From the IMG/VR virus record IMGVR_UViG_3300011114_000992, positions 1-26,195 of that record: a stretch of 26,195 bases of DNA, one strand, 5' to 3'. Every line of letters begins with the position of its first letter. The stretch's first letter is position 1. A program made the position numbers and the translations under genes. The notes below the pieces were generated by a model. It did no database searches. It saw only the letters and a program-made list of their open reading frames with translations, and was not told where the DNA came from. This document shows, in pieces, positions 12,619-21,059 of this stretch. Source of the stretch: a virus.

Positions 12619-15124
12619 TGTGCCGATCGACCCGAATTTCAATCGCTTCATTGACGGTCTGCAGATGACGCCGGATGGTGGTGCGGAGGTGATGCTCGAC
12701 GAGGAGCCGCCCGAGGTGGAGGAGATGGAGGACGGATCTGCGGTTGTCACTTTGGAAAAGACAAAGGGGCCAGAAGAGGACGCCGACTTCTACGAGAACC
12801 TTGCGGATGTGCTGGAGATCAACGACCTCAACTCCATCGCCACCCGTTACCTGGACATGATCAGCAAGGACAAGGAAGCTCGCAAGGAACGCGACAAGCA
12901 GTACGAGGACGGGCTGAGGCGGACGGGTCTCGGCAACGACGCTCCGGGCGGCGCAACCTTCATGGGCGCGTCCAAAGTCGTTCACCCGGTCATGGCCGAG
13001 GCGTGCGTGGACTTCGCCGCTCGCGCAATCAAAGAACTGTTCCCGCCGGACGGCCCGACGCGGACAAACATCCTCGGCGAGGTGACTGACCAAAAAACCG
13101 ATATTGCCGAACGCAAACGCGACTACATGAACTGGCAGCTCACGGAGCAGATCGAGGAGTTCCGCGACGAGCAGGAGCAGTTGCTGGCGCAGTTGCCGCT
13201 GGGCGGGAGTCAGTTCCTGAAGATGTGGTGGGATGATCAGAAAAAGCGTCCCTGCGCCGAGTTCGTTCCAATCGACAACGTGTACCTGCCGTTCAGTGCG
13301 GTGAATTTCTACACGGCGCAGCGGGTGACCGAGGTGCACAACATCTCGGAGTGGGAGTTCAAGAACCGAATCTCTCGCGGGCTGTACCGGGACGTGGAGG
13401 TGATCCGGGCGACGATGGAACCAGAACCCACCGGCCCCGAGAAAGCCAACAACAAGATTGAGGGCAAACAATACCAAGACGACGAGGACGGGCTGCGTCG
13501 TGTGTTCCACATTTACACGTGGCTGGAGCTTGAGGACGATGGAAAGTCTGACGGGAAATCGGCTCCGTACATAATGATGATCGACGAGTTGGAGGGTGAG
13601 GTGCTGGGTCTGTACCGCAACTGGGAAGAGGGCGACGACACCCTGACCAAGCTGGACTGGCTGATTGAATTCAAGTTCATCCCGTGGCGCGGTGCGTATG
13701 CAATTGGCTTGCCACACCTCATCGGGGGTCTTTCGGCGGCGCTGACTGGTGCTCTGCGGGCGTTGCTCGATTCAGCGCACATCAACAACGCCCCCACAAT
13801 GCTCAAGCTCAAAGGGGCGCGCATCAGCGGCCAGAGCCAACAAGTCGACGTCACTCAGGTGGTCGAGATCGAGGGCGCTCCGGGAGTGGACGACATAAAG
13901 AAGATCGCCTTCCCGATGCCGTTCAACCCTCCTTCGGCAGTGCTTTTCTCCTTGATGGGGTTCTTGCAAACCGCTGCCAAGGGCGTTGTCACAACCTCCG
14001 AGGAAAAAATCGCCGACATCTCGAGTCAGGCTCCCGTCGGCACAACGCAAGCCCTGATCGAGCAAGGGGCGGTGGTATTCAGCGCCATTCACGCTCGTCT
14101 GCACAACTCGCAGCGTCGGGTGCTGATGGTGCTGCAGAGGTTGAACCGTTGGTATTTGGACGAGCAGAAAAAGGGCGACATTGTCGCCGAGCTGCCCATC
14201 AAGCGCGAAGACTTCAAGCGCAACAGCGACATTATGCCTGTGTCGGATCCGCACATTTTCTCTGAAACTCAGCGCATGGCTCAGACACAAGCGGTGATGG
14301 CGTACGTTGACAAGTACCCGAATCTGTTTGATGCGCGGGTGGCTGTGGGGCGGGCGTTGAAGCAGATGAAGATCCCCAACATTCAGGAGCTCATGCCGCA
14401 GTACGCCAAGCCGCAGGAAATGCACTCCGCAGACGAGAACGCGGCCATGGCGATGGGGAGGATGGCGGTTGCGTATCCGCGTCAGGATCATCTGGCGCAT
14501 ATCGCGTCGCATCTTTCCTTCTCCAAAGATCCGGCGCTGGGGATGAACCCGATCATCGCCCCCGCGTTTATTCCGCAGGTGCTCGCACACATCAAGCAGC
14601 ACATGATGCTGTGGTACACGCAGAAAATGAACCAATACACCTTGATCCCTGCGAAGGTGAAAGCGCAAAAGTACGAGGACTCCAAGCTCGCCCCCGAGAT
14701 TGATCGTGCGATGGCTGTTGCGGCGCAACACATGGAAATGGACACGCCGCAGGAGTTTGCCCAGATTCTGCCGCAGATCCAGCAACTGGTTCAGGCAGCG
14801 CAGCAGTTCGGCAAACCGCAACCCGCTGCGATGGATGGCGACGCTCAGGCGATTCTGCAAGCGTCCATGGCCGAGACCCAACGTCGTGCCGCCAAAGATC
14901 AGGCTGACATCCAGCTCAAACAAGCTCAGATGGTGCAAGATCAGCAGGATCAGAACCGCGAGGACCAGTTCAAAGCGGCAATGAACACCGAAAACAACCT
15001 CACCAAAGAACGGATGCAGACGCTGGATCTGACGTTGGAAACGGCGAAATTGAAGAAAGAGCAGTCTGAATCAGCGATTGACCTGCAGAATGAATTGCAG
15101 CGGAACCTTAACCGAGGAGTCTGA
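12611..15124 (+). CDS. Portal protein
   Basis: An 837-residue protein beginning eight bases before the previous stop, with TAAGGAAA upstream. Position after the terminase, length and motifs fit a portal: after an acidic N-terminal ~90 residues come KVVHPVMAEACVDFAARAIK and ELFPPDGPTRT, then a helical stem region (ERKRDYMNWQLTEQIEEFRD), GGSQFLKMWW, and PIDNVYLPFSAVNFYTAQRV. This resembles portals of podovirus-like environmental phages. The last ~140 residues are Gln-rich helices (QAAQQFGKPQPAAMDGDAQA onward), consistent with a long barrel or tail domain as in P22-type portals. It forms the dodecameric ring at the DNA entry vertex, contacting terminase and, later, the adaptor. Confidence 0.85.
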   Translation: MADVPIDPNFNRFIDGLQMTPDGGAEVMLDEEPPEVEEMEDGSAVVTLEKTKGPEEDADFYENLADVLEINDLNSIATRYLDMISKDKEARKERDKQYEDGLRRTGLGNDAPGGATFMGASKVVHPVMAEACVDFAARAIKELFPPDGPTRTNILGEVTDQKTDIAERKRDYMNWQLTEQIEEFRDEQEQLLAQLPLGGSQFLKMWWDDQKKRPCAEFVPIDNVYLPFSAVNFYTAQRVTEVHNISEWEFKNRISRGLYRDVEVIRATMEPEPTGPEKANNKIEGKQYQDDEDGLRRVFHIYTWLELEDDGKSDGKSAPYIMMIDELEGEVLGLYRNWEEGDDTLTKLDWLIEFKFIPWRGAYAIGLPHLIGGLSAALTGALRALLDSAHINNAPTMLKLKGARISGQSQQVDVTQVVEIEGAPGVDDIKKIAFPMPFNPPSAVLFSLMGFLQTAAKGVVTTSEEKIADISSQAPVGTTQALIEQGAVVFSAIHARLHNSQRRVLMVLQRLNRWYLDEQKKGDIVAELPIKREDFKRNSDIMPVSDPHIFSETQRMAQTQAVMAYVDKYPNLFDARVAVGRALKQMKIPNIQELMPQYAKPQEMHSADENAAMAMGRMAVAYPRQDHLAHIASHLSFSKDPALGMNPIIAPAFIPQVLAHIKQHMMLWYTQKMNQYTLIPAKVKAQKYEDSKLAPEIDRAMAVAAQHMEMDTPQEFAQILPQIQQLVQAAQQFGKPQPAAMDGDAQAILQASMAETQRRAAKDQADIQLKQAQMVQDQQDQNREDQFKAAMNTENNLTKERMQTLDLTLETAKLKKEQSESAIDLQNELQRNLNRGV

Positions 15125-15125
15125 C

Positions 15126-15269
15126 ATGGCAACGAGCGACAAAGAGCAGCAAAGCGAGCTAGTCCCCCAGCACAAACGTCTCGCGCAGGGTGCACCCGTG
15201 AACGGGGCGCAAGCGAAAACTAAACAACCGTCACAAGGAGGACTCTCGCAAGCCAAAAAACGCAAATGA
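15126..15269 (+). CDS. Small basic hypothetical protein, 47 aa
   Basis: ATG 15126 lies one base after the portal stop region and has GAGGAG (15114-15119) upstream. The peptide is polar, rich in Gln, Lys and Ser, and ends in a basic QAKKRK tail; it has no hydrophobic core and is probably disordered. The stop overlaps the next start (ATGA at 15266). Small genes of this kind often follow the portal in this type of phage. Function unknown. Confidence 0.65.
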   Translation: MATSDKEQQSELVPQHKRLAQGAPVNGAQAKTKQPSQGGLSQAKKRK

Positions 15270-15445
15270 GATATGAAAGCGACTTCATCAGCGCAATAAA
15301 GGTACGGCAAGCTGACATAGCTGTGTCTCTCACTGCGGGTCATGTGGTGAATTTTGAGACGTACCAGCGTTTGGTGGGGCAATACGCGGGGCTGGAAGAA
15401 GCCCTGCAGATTCTCAACGACTTGTTAAAGGAAGAAAATGAGTGA
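15266..15445 (+). CDS. Small conserved helical protein, 59 aa
   Basis: Read directly from the sequence: ATG 15266 to TGA 15443-15445, overlapping both neighbours. The protein is MRYESDFISAIKVRQADIAV then SLTAGHVVNFETYQRLVGQY and AGLEEALQILNDLLKEENE. The pattern 'AI-x-x-RQ-x-D-I-x-x-S-L-x-x-G-x-x-V-NFETYQR-x-VG-x-Y-x-GL-x-x-AL-x-IL' recurs, as I remember it, next to portal and chaperonin-like genes in many aquatic phages. It is likely all-helical. No function is known to me; a role in head assembly is suggested only by position. Confidence 0.8.
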   Translation: MRYESDFISAIKVRQADIAVSLTAGHVVNFETYQRLVGQYAGLEEALQILNDLLKEENE

Positions 15446-15872
15446 AACTCCGGTAGCTTCTTACGAGGCTGATTTGGCGGGTGCATTCCCTGCTGTAGAC
15501 CCCGGTGCTGCACCTCTTGGAGCTAGGATCCTGCTTCAATTGCGGATGACGAAGAAAAAAGTCACTGCTTCTGGGATTATTCTGGCTCAAGAAACCCGAG
15601 ATACTGAGAAAGCGCAGAATCCGGTGGGGAAAGTGGTGGGAATTGGCCCTTTGGCGTTCAAAAAACGCGACACGATGGAGCCGTGGCCCGAGGGGTCGTG
15701 GTGCGAGCTTGGGGATTACCTCCGTGTGCCGAAGTGGACGGGTGATCGGTGGGAGGTCAGGCTTCCCAACACCCCCGAAACCGAGGAAAAGGTGGAATTC
15801 ATCATCATCAACGACCATGAAGTCATTGCCAAAATCACCGGCAACCCACTCGAAGTGAGGGCGTTTGTATGA
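15438..15872 (+). CDS. GroES-like co-chaperonin-fold protein
   Basis: A 144-residue protein with a Cpn10-like core at ~residues 24-137: PLGARILLQLRM, then GIILAQET, NPVGKVVGIGPLAF, EGSWCELGDYLRVPKW and VEFIIINDHEVIAKI. This is the beta-barrel pattern of GroES (G-x-R-V-L-V ... GG-I-I-L ... G-K-V-V-A-V-G ... GD-x-V ... I-x-x-x-x-E-I-L-A-x-I). Phage relatives are often annotated as co-chaperonins and, like T4 gp31, may pair with host GroEL to fold the capsid protein. The mobile loop that binds GroEL would be around residues 34-47 (RMTKKKVTASGIIL). AAGGAAG lies before ATG 15438. An alternative is a structural protein that only shares the fold. Confidence 0.72.
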   Translation: MSETPVASYEADLAGAFPAVDPGAAPLGARILLQLRMTKKKVTASGIILAQETRDTEKAQNPVGKVVGIGPLAFKKRDTMEPWPEGSWCELGDYLRVPKWTGDRWEVRLPNTPETEEKVEFIIINDHEVIAKITGNPLEVRAFV

Positions 15873-16861
15873 GCAACGAACAAATCAAGACTGAAGAGCC
15901 GAATCTGATTGTGGACGAGCAAAAAGACGGCAGCGTGACGGTGGAGGGCATAAACCTTCCCCCAGAAGACTCCCAGGACACCGCTCAGGAGGAGGTTCAG
16001 GGCGATTCAGCGGAGCGGACGGGCGGTGGTGGCGCGGTTCCTGAGGATGGCGGCGTGGACCACCCCGACGACACCGAGGCCATTCGTTCTGCGCGACGCG
16101 ACAAACGCAAAGCCAAAAAGGTTTACCACCGTCAGCAGCAGCAGGAGAAAGACGTCCGGTTCCAGCAGCTTCAGCGGCAGAACCAGGAGCTTTTGGCGCG
16201 GTTGTCGGCTGTGGAGGTGAAAACTCACGGCTCCGAACTAGCCCGCATCGACAAAGCAATCGAAGACCAGAATGTCCGGATCCAATACGCCAAAATGAAA
16301 ATCGCCGAGGCTGCACAGGCGTCGGATGGCGAGGGCATGGCGAACGCTCAGGAGATGTGGTTTGAGGCGCGGCGTGCTGCGGAGTCTTTGCAAAACTTGA
16401 AGAATCGCGCCGCTTCTCCACGGGAACAGGCGATCGCTCCCGATCGCGACGTTCAGCGTCAGGCGGCTTCGTGGATGGAGCGAAATTCGTGGTACGACCC
16501 AAGTGGCGGGGACGAGGATTCTGATATCGCTTTGACCATCGACAAACGCATGGCCAAAGAGGGCTGGGATCCAAAAGGTGCAGACTATTGGGAGGAGTTG
16601 GACTCGCGCCTTCAGAAAAAACTTCCTCACCGCTACGCCGAAGATTCAGAGACGGACAGGCCCGTGAACAGAAGGCCGAAAAGCGTTGTCGTCGGCAGTG
16701 GACGTGAAAATTCTTCTTCCAGCGGAGGCAGAAACACCTTCACGCTAAATCCAGATCAAGTCAGGGCGATGAAAGATGCAGGTATGTGGGATGACACCGA
16801 GAAACGCGCCCGAATGATTCGTCGATACGCTCAAGAAGCTCGCCAAAATAGGAACAACTAA
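15869..16861 (+). CDS. Putative scaffolding / head morphogenesis protein
   Basis: A 330-residue protein with an acidic, disordered N-terminus (~1-75), a long coiled coil (~80-185: DKRKAKKVYHRQQQQEKDVR and following Gln/Glu/Leu-rich heptads) and a mixed C-terminal part with a WMERNSWYDPSGGDEDSDIA segment, which I recall from phage head-morphogenesis proteins, and a basic C-terminal helix (RARMIRRYAQEARQ). This acid-coil-basic composition and its place shortly before the capsid genes fit an internal scaffold that shapes the prohead and is later lost. The start overlaps the GroES-like gene stop (ATGA). No protease domain is visible. Assigned by composition and position. Confidence 0.65.
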   Translation: MSNEQIKTEEPNLIVDEQKDGSVTVEGINLPPEDSQDTAQEEVQGDSAERTGGGGAVPEDGGVDHPDDTEAIRSARRDKRKAKKVYHRQQQQEKDVRFQQLQRQNQELLARLSAVEVKTHGSELARIDKAIEDQNVRIQYAKMKIAEAAQASDGEGMANAQEMWFEARRAAESLQNLKNRAASPREQAIAPDRDVQRQAASWMERNSWYDPSGGDEDSDIALTIDKRMAKEGWDPKGADYWEELDSRLQKKLPHRYAEDSETDRPVNRRPKSVVVGSGRENSSSSGGRNTFTLNPDQVRAMKDAGMWDDTEKRARMIRRYAQEARQNRNN

Positions 16862-16862
16862 A

Positions 16863-17399
16863 ATGCAGAACACTCGTATACGTAAAGATCTTTCTGCAGG
16901 CGGACGTGAAAATCGTTCGGCTGTTGACTTGGAAAGAGAATCGCCCGATAATCAATTTGTCTCGTCTGAAGAGCGTCGCAAGATGTGGAAGGACGAATGG
17001 ACACAAAGTGCATTGCCAAATGTTCCGGGAATTTCCGGATGGCACCTTTGCTGGTTATCGACCACCAATAGTTACGACAGCATTGACAAACGGATTCGCC
17101 TTGGTTACGTTCCCGTGAAAGCGGATGAGTTGCCGGGGTTTGACAATTACCGTGTAAAAGCTGGCGAACAAACTGGGTACATTGCGTGCAACGAAATGTT
17201 GCTTTATAAGATCCCGATGGAGCAGTATCAGGAAATTATGGCACACTTTCACCATGAGCAGCCTCTGGAAGAAGCGAATAAAATTCGCATTCAAGCGGAG
17301 CAGCAAATTGCGCGTGACAGTTCAGGCAAACGCCTTGGCCAGATAGAGGGTGATGGCATTGAATCTTTGGACAAAACAATTCCCGCACCAATGTTTTGA
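16863..17399 (+). CDS. Conserved head-region phage protein, 178 aa
   Basis: ATG 16863 follows the scaffold stop by one base, with AGGAA upstream. The N-terminus is basic and Ser-rich, then comes a conserved-looking core: KDEWTQSALPNVPGISGWHL, CWLSTTNSYDSIDKRIRLGY, PVKADELPGFDNYRVKAGE, TGYIACNEMLLYKIPMEQYQ. I recall this pattern from capsid-operon proteins of environmental phages, always unnamed. The C-terminal ~50 residues are helical (EEANKIRIQAEQQIARDSSG). It is soluble, with no membrane segment. Probably a minor head or assembly protein. Confidence 0.75.
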   Translation: MQNTRIRKDLSAGGRENRSAVDLERESPDNQFVSSEERRKMWKDEWTQSALPNVPGISGWHLCWLSTTNSYDSIDKRIRLGYVPVKADELPGFDNYRVKAGEQTGYIACNEMLLYKIPMEQYQEIMAHFHHEQPLEEANKIRIQAEQQIARDSSGKRLGQIEGDGIESLDKTIPAPMF

Positions 17400-17429
17400 T
17401 GCGGAAACCTCAAAAATTTAGGAGTACTT

Positions 17430-18002
17430 ATGTCTGCAACTAGCGCTCCGTTTGGCTTTCGCCCTGTTTTCCACCCCTCTGGGCTGGATCGGGCAATTGC
17501 ACTTGCAAACGGTATTGCCAGTGGTTATGCCACTGGAATCCTCAAGAATCAACCCGTTGCCTTGAATTCCAGTGGTGTGCTGATTATTGCCACCGCAGGG
17601 AGTGCTTTTCAAGGTTCGTTTGCTGGCGTGGAGTATACCGATACTTCGGGTCGTCGCCAGATCAACAACCAGTTTCTGGCCAATACGGCTTTTCAAGCTG
17701 GTTCGTGTGTCGCTTATTACTACAGCGATCCGCTGATCGTCTACGAAGTTCAAGTCGACGCCACTCTGGCTCAGACTTCGATCGGCGATCAGGCGAACAT
17801 GAGCAACGCGACTGCCGGTAGCACCACCACCGGGCTGTCTGCGGCAACTCTTTCAAGCTCGCTGGCAGGTAGCTCCGCCGTTGGGGATTTCCGAATCCTC
17901 GACATAGCCCCCTATGCAGATAATGCATGGGGAGACGCATTCCCGATTGTCCGCGTGCAAGTCAGCCGCAGCCAATTCGTGGCAACCATTAACGCAATTT
18001 AA
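17430..18002 (+). CDS. Putative head decoration/minor capsid protein, 190 aa
   Basis: Directly upstream of the major capsid gene with an AGGAG site (17419-17425) before ATG 17430. The protein starts MSATSAPFGFRPVFHPSGLD, with a beta-rich continuation containing IASGYATGILKNQPVALNSS and AFQGSFAGVEYTD. 'APFGF-RP...HPSG' and 'F-x-G-x-F-x-G-V-x-Y' are features I associate with phage structural proteins located next to the capsid gene. Composition is Ala/Ser/Thr-rich, as in decoration proteins. It likely sits on the capsid shell, but this rests on position and composition. Confidence 0.7.
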   Translation: MSATSAPFGFRPVFHPSGLDRAIALANGIASGYATGILKNQPVALNSSGVLIIATAGSAFQGSFAGVEYTDTSGRRQINNQFLANTAFQAGSCVAYYYSDPLIVYEVQVDATLAQTSIGDQANMSNATAGSTTTGLSAATLSSSLAGSSAVGDFRILDIAPYADNAWGDAFPIVRVQVSRSQFVATINAI

Positions 18003-18014
18003 GGAGAATAAATA

Positions 18015-18929
18015 ATGGCTGCTCCGATGCGTAGTACAGACTTCCGTTCGATTGTTGAGCCAATCCTCAACGAGTGTTTCGACGGAGTCTACGATCAACG
18101 TACCGACGAATGGTCACGGGTTTTCCGTGAGCAAACAGGTATCCCGCGCAACTACCACGAAGAGCCGGTGCTTTACGGCTTTGGTGCTGCACCGCAACTG
18201 CCTGACGGCACGCCGGTAACGTACCAGCAGGGTGGTGTGCTGTTCCTTCAGCGCTACGTCTACAACGTTTTTGGTCTGGCGTTTGCTCTGACGAAAGTGC
18301 TGGTAGAGGACGGCGACCACATCCGTATCGGTCAGGTGTACGCAAAACACCTCGCTCAGTCGCTGATTGAGACGAAAGAAACGCTGTCAGCCAACGTGCT
18401 GAACCGCGCTTTCAACTCGTCTTATACCGGCGGCGACGGCGTGGCACTCAACAGCGCCTCGCACCCGATCGTCAACGGCACGTTCAGCAACCTGCTGACC
18501 ACCGCCGCGAACCTGTCGCAGACCTCGCTCGAGCAGATGCTGATCCAGATCCGTCAAGCCGTTGACAACAACGGTAAGAAGATCCGTCTGGTTCCGCGTC
18601 AATTGGTTGTGGCTCCGGGCAACATCTTCCAAGCCGAAGTTCTGCTGAAGAGTGTGTTGCGCACGGGCACCGCCAACAACGACGTCAACCCGATCAAGTC
18701 GATTGGTCTGCTTGATGAAGGCGCTGCAGTGCTTTCGCGCCTGACCTCGCCGACCGCTTGGTGGGTTCAGACCGACGCGCCGGAAGGGATGAAGCTGCTG
18801 ATGCGGCGTGCGCTGGAGAAGACGATGGAAGGCGACTTTGAGACGGACTCCATGCGCTACAAGGCTACGGAGCGTTACCAAGTTGGCTTCACCGACCCGC
18901 GTGCCATGTACGGCACTCCGGGGGTTTGA
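18015..18929 (+). CDS. Major capsid protein (HK97 fold)
   Basis: A 304-residue protein with a strong ribosome site (TAAGGAG) before ATG 18015, the usual feature of an abundant capsid gene. Recognisable parts: N-terminal helix MRSTDFRSIVEPILNECF, the E-loop-like region GAAPQLPDGTPVTYQQGG, the spine helix (IGQVYAKHLAQSLIETKETL), the GGDGVALNSASHPIVNG motif shared with Mu gpT-like and related capsid proteins, and a P-domain end ERYQVGFTDPRAMYGTPGV. This fits the HK97-fold capsid family. No separate protease domain is present. It forms the icosahedral shell. The gene is closed by a hairpin, so it may be made at a distinct level from the genes after it. Confidence 0.85.
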   Translation: MAAPMRSTDFRSIVEPILNECFDGVYDQRTDEWSRVFREQTGIPRNYHEEPVLYGFGAAPQLPDGTPVTYQQGGVLFLQRYVYNVFGLAFALTKVLVEDGDHIRIGQVYAKHLAQSLIETKETLSANVLNRAFNSSYTGGDGVALNSASHPIVNGTFSNLLTTAANLSQTSLEQMLIQIRQAVDNNGKKIRLVPRQLVVAPGNIFQAEVLLKSVLRTGTANNDVNPIKSIGLLDEGAAVLSRLTSPTAWWVQTDAPEGMKLLMRRALEKTMEGDFETDSMRYKATERYQVGFTDPRAMYGTPGV

Positions 18930-18944
18930 AGCAATAAAGGCGAT

Positions 18945-18970
18945 GCGGGGGAGCCTCAATCCCCCGCTTT
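18945..18970 (+). terminator. Hairpin after major capsid gene
   Basis: GCGGGGG (18945-18951) and CCCCCGC (18961-18967) form a perfect 7-bp stem with a 9-base loop, followed by only three T. It may be a weak terminator or an mRNA-stabilising end for the capsid message, letting some transcription pass into the next genes. Confidence 0.6.
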
Positions 18971-19002
18971 CATCTGGCTAAACTTTTCAAGGAGCAAGCC
19001 AA

Positions 19003-19977
19003 ATGCCTCAATTTTCAGATGACCTGTATCTAGGCCCAGCGCAAACTTACATGGGTGTGGGCAACAATCCGGTGAATGCTACGTTCACCGGCTCCATCGC
19101 CACCACCACTCTGACTGTCACCGCGATGTTGAGCGGAGACCCTCTGTACGTTGGTCAATTCATCACCGGCTCCAGCGTTACCGCTGGGAGCTTTATCACG
19201 GCTTTTGGCACTGGCGCTGGAACAACCGGCACTTACACCGTGAGCGCCTCGTCCACCGCGTCCAGCACCACCATGTACGCGTCTGGCAATGCGGCAATCT
19301 CTGATCCGTCGAACATGGATGTTGGCATTGGCCCGTTGGGTCGTGTTTATGTGTTCGATGTGATCCCGGAAGTAAAGTCCACCACCAACATCGCTACGGC
19401 GAGCGTCTACACCTCCACTGTCACTCTGACCGCTGGTGCTGGAACGCGCTCTGTGGTGCGTGCTGATGGCACTACGGTTGTTCAGTTGGACTGCGCTCGT
19501 GCTGTTGCGACGACTACGGGTGCAGGTTCGCCGACCACCCGGAACGTCACCATCTCTGGCTACGACTACTACGGTCAGGCCATGAGCGAAGTGATTGCGA
19601 CTGGCGCTGTTGCTTCGACCACTGTGAACGGCAAGAAAGCGTTCTTCCAGATCAGCGGGATCACGATTTCTGGCAGTCCCGTGGTCACGGTAGCGGTTGG
19701 AACGACTGACCTGATTGGCCTTCCGGTTCGCTTGATAGATCGTGGATATGTTGCGAGAGCAGGATGGGACAACACACTGGCTGAGGACGCTGGCACTTTG
19801 GCGGTGGCTGTTACGACCAACCCGGCAACGACGACCACTGGCGACGTGCGCGGGACGTATGTGCCGTCCAGTGCAACCGACGGTCAAAAGCGGCTGGTTA
19901 TGAATATCTCCCTCCCGGCGTTGGCTGTTGGGCCGAATGCAACCCGTCTTGGCGCTCTTGGCGTCACACAAGCTTAA
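19003..19977 (+). CDS. Head fibre/decoration-like structural protein with inserted repeat module, 324 aa
   Basis: AAGGAG precedes ATG 19003. The protein starts [20 protein letters not shown] and ends in beta-rich sequence. Residues ~28-93 are a Thr/Ser/Gly-rich module ([13 protein letters not shown]...[13 protein letters not shown]...[17 protein letters not shown]), a type I recognise from phage fibres and decoration proteins and which looks inserted into an otherwise continuous protein: FTGSI follows directly after NNPVNAT, and [20 protein letters not shown] resumes the core. The remainder has repeated T-V and I-S strands, fitting a beta-sandwich. It likely decorates the capsid or forms head fibres. 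Function assigned by position and composition. Confidence 0.65.
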   Translation: MPQFSDDLYLGPAQTYMGVGNNPVNATFTGSIATTTLTVTAMLSGDPLYVGQFITGSSVTAGSFITAFGTGAGTTGTYTVSASSTASSTTMYASGNAAISDPSNMDVGIGPLGRVYVFDVIPEVKSTTNIATASVYTSTVTLTAGAGTRSVVRADGTTVVQLDCARAVATTTGAGSPTTRNVTISGYDYYGQAMSEVIATGAVASTTVNGKKAFFQISGITISGSPVVTVAVGTTDLIGLPVRLIDRGYVARAGWDNTLAEDAGTLAVAVTTNPATTTTGDVRGTYVPSSATDGQKRLVMNISLPALAVGPNATRLGALGVTQA

Positions 19978-19987
19978 GGAGAGCGAA

Positions 19988-21016
19988 ATGGGTCAATTCA
20001 AACCAATGGTCAAGATGGAGACCACTGAGCCTTCAGTTATTCTGAAACTCGCGAAAGGTGGTCACGTCGCCATGAAATCTAAGGGCGAAAACGGTCACAA
20101 GCCGACGAAGAAGATGGACGGCGGAGCGATGGCGGCATTGGCAGGGACACCCGCTCTGGTGGGGCGTCCTGCGCTTAATGCGCCTGTTGCTTCGCCGGGG
20201 CGTCCGTCGATGACTGATCGTCGGAAGGCGATGATGATGGCGCAGATGATGAAACAGCGTCAAGCTGCTCCCGCTATGTCTCCCGCTATGCCTTCGATGA
20301 AAAAAGGGGGCAAGGCTGAAGGTGGCAAGATGGACGAGTCGAAAGACAAGGCCATGATCAAAAAAGCCTTCAAGCAGCACGACACGCAAGAGCATAAAGG
20401 CGGCAAAGGCACCAAACTGGCGCTGAAGACGGGTGGCGTTGCGATGGGCGCTGCCGGGTATGCTGCGGGTGGTGGTGTGAAGATGGGCAATGGCGGCGGA
20501 TTCAAAAAAGGCGGCGAAGTGATGAGCTACGTTGACGGCAATGTGGCAGGCACACCTCCGGGCAAGACCAACACCACCACTGGCGCGGTCAAGAAAGGCA
20601 ATGCTGGCGGCTTCAAGAAAGGTGGCTCCGCAAAAAAAGCCTACGCCACGGGGGGGCTTGTTGATTCTGGCCGTCCCGTGGCGATGCCTGAAGGACGTAA
20701 AAAGCCTTCGGCTCCTGTAAGCACCAACCAACTTTCTGGCACGTTCAAGAAAGGTGGCAGTGTAAAAAAGCTCAATGATGGTGGTGATGCTCAGTCTGAT
20801 AAAGAGACAAAAGGTTATAAGGGCACCTACGCCACCCAGAAGGCTGAAAATTTAGCTGATCGTGAAGCCATGAACCCCATGAACTACATCCGTCCTCTTG
20901 TGGATAAGGTGAAGGGGATGTTTGGCTCTGCTGATGCACCCGGTGCGGTGACGAAGACTAAGGAGTCTACGACCATCGTTCCAAAGCGGCGCAGCGGCGG
21001 AATGGCTAATTGCTGA
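19988..21016 (+). CDS. Gly/Lys-rich KKGG-repeat protein, 342 aa
   Basis: ATG 19988 has AAGGAG upstream and follows the previous stop at 19977; the longer frame from 19928 overlaps the upstream gene. The protein is strongly basic and Gly/Lys/Ala/Met-rich. KKGG occurs at residues 105, 173, 210 and 254, three times within an F-KKGG context (GGFKKGGEVMS, GGFKKGGSAKK, GTFKKGGSVKK), with further GG-K and K-GG pairs. A Met-rich patch (AMMMAQMMKQRQ) lies at ~81-92. Such low-complexity proteins occur in environmental phage late operons; they may be flexible, DNA- or capsid-binding, or act in assembly. I cannot assign a function. A terminator follows directly. Confidence 0.75.
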   Translation: MGQFKPMVKMETTEPSVILKLAKGGHVAMKSKGENGHKPTKKMDGGAMAALAGTPALVGRPALNAPVASPGRPSMTDRRKAMMMAQMMKQRQAAPAMSPAMPSMKKGGKAEGGKMDESKDKAMIKKAFKQHDTQEHKGGKGTKLALKTGGVAMGAAGYAAGGGVKMGNGGGFKKGGEVMSYVDGNVAGTPPGKTNTTTGAVKKGNAGGFKKGGSAKKAYATGGLVDSGRPVAMPEGRKKPSAPVSTNQLSGTFKKGGSVKKLNDGGDAQSDKETKGYKGTYATQKAENLADREAMNPMNYIRPLVDKVKGMFGSADAPGAVTKTKESTTIVPKRRSGGMANC

Positions 21017-21025
21017 AATAAGGCG

Positions 21026-21048
21026 GGGGCTTCGGCCCCTGTCTTTTT
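21026..21048 (+). terminator. Rho-independent terminator after KKGG-repeat gene
   Basis: GGGGC (21026-21030), the stable TTCG tetraloop, GCCCC (21035-21039), then TGTC and five T. The Shine-Dalgarno of the next gene follows immediately (TAGGAG), so the next gene needs read-through or its own promoter, none of which I can identify. Confidence 0.75.
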
Positions 21049-21059
21049 AGGAGAGATTT

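Noticed and set aside
12329-14938. Minus-strand frames of 462 and 388 codons across the portal gene
   Set aside because: Antisense to the portal, His/Arg/Leu-rich with no domain pattern.
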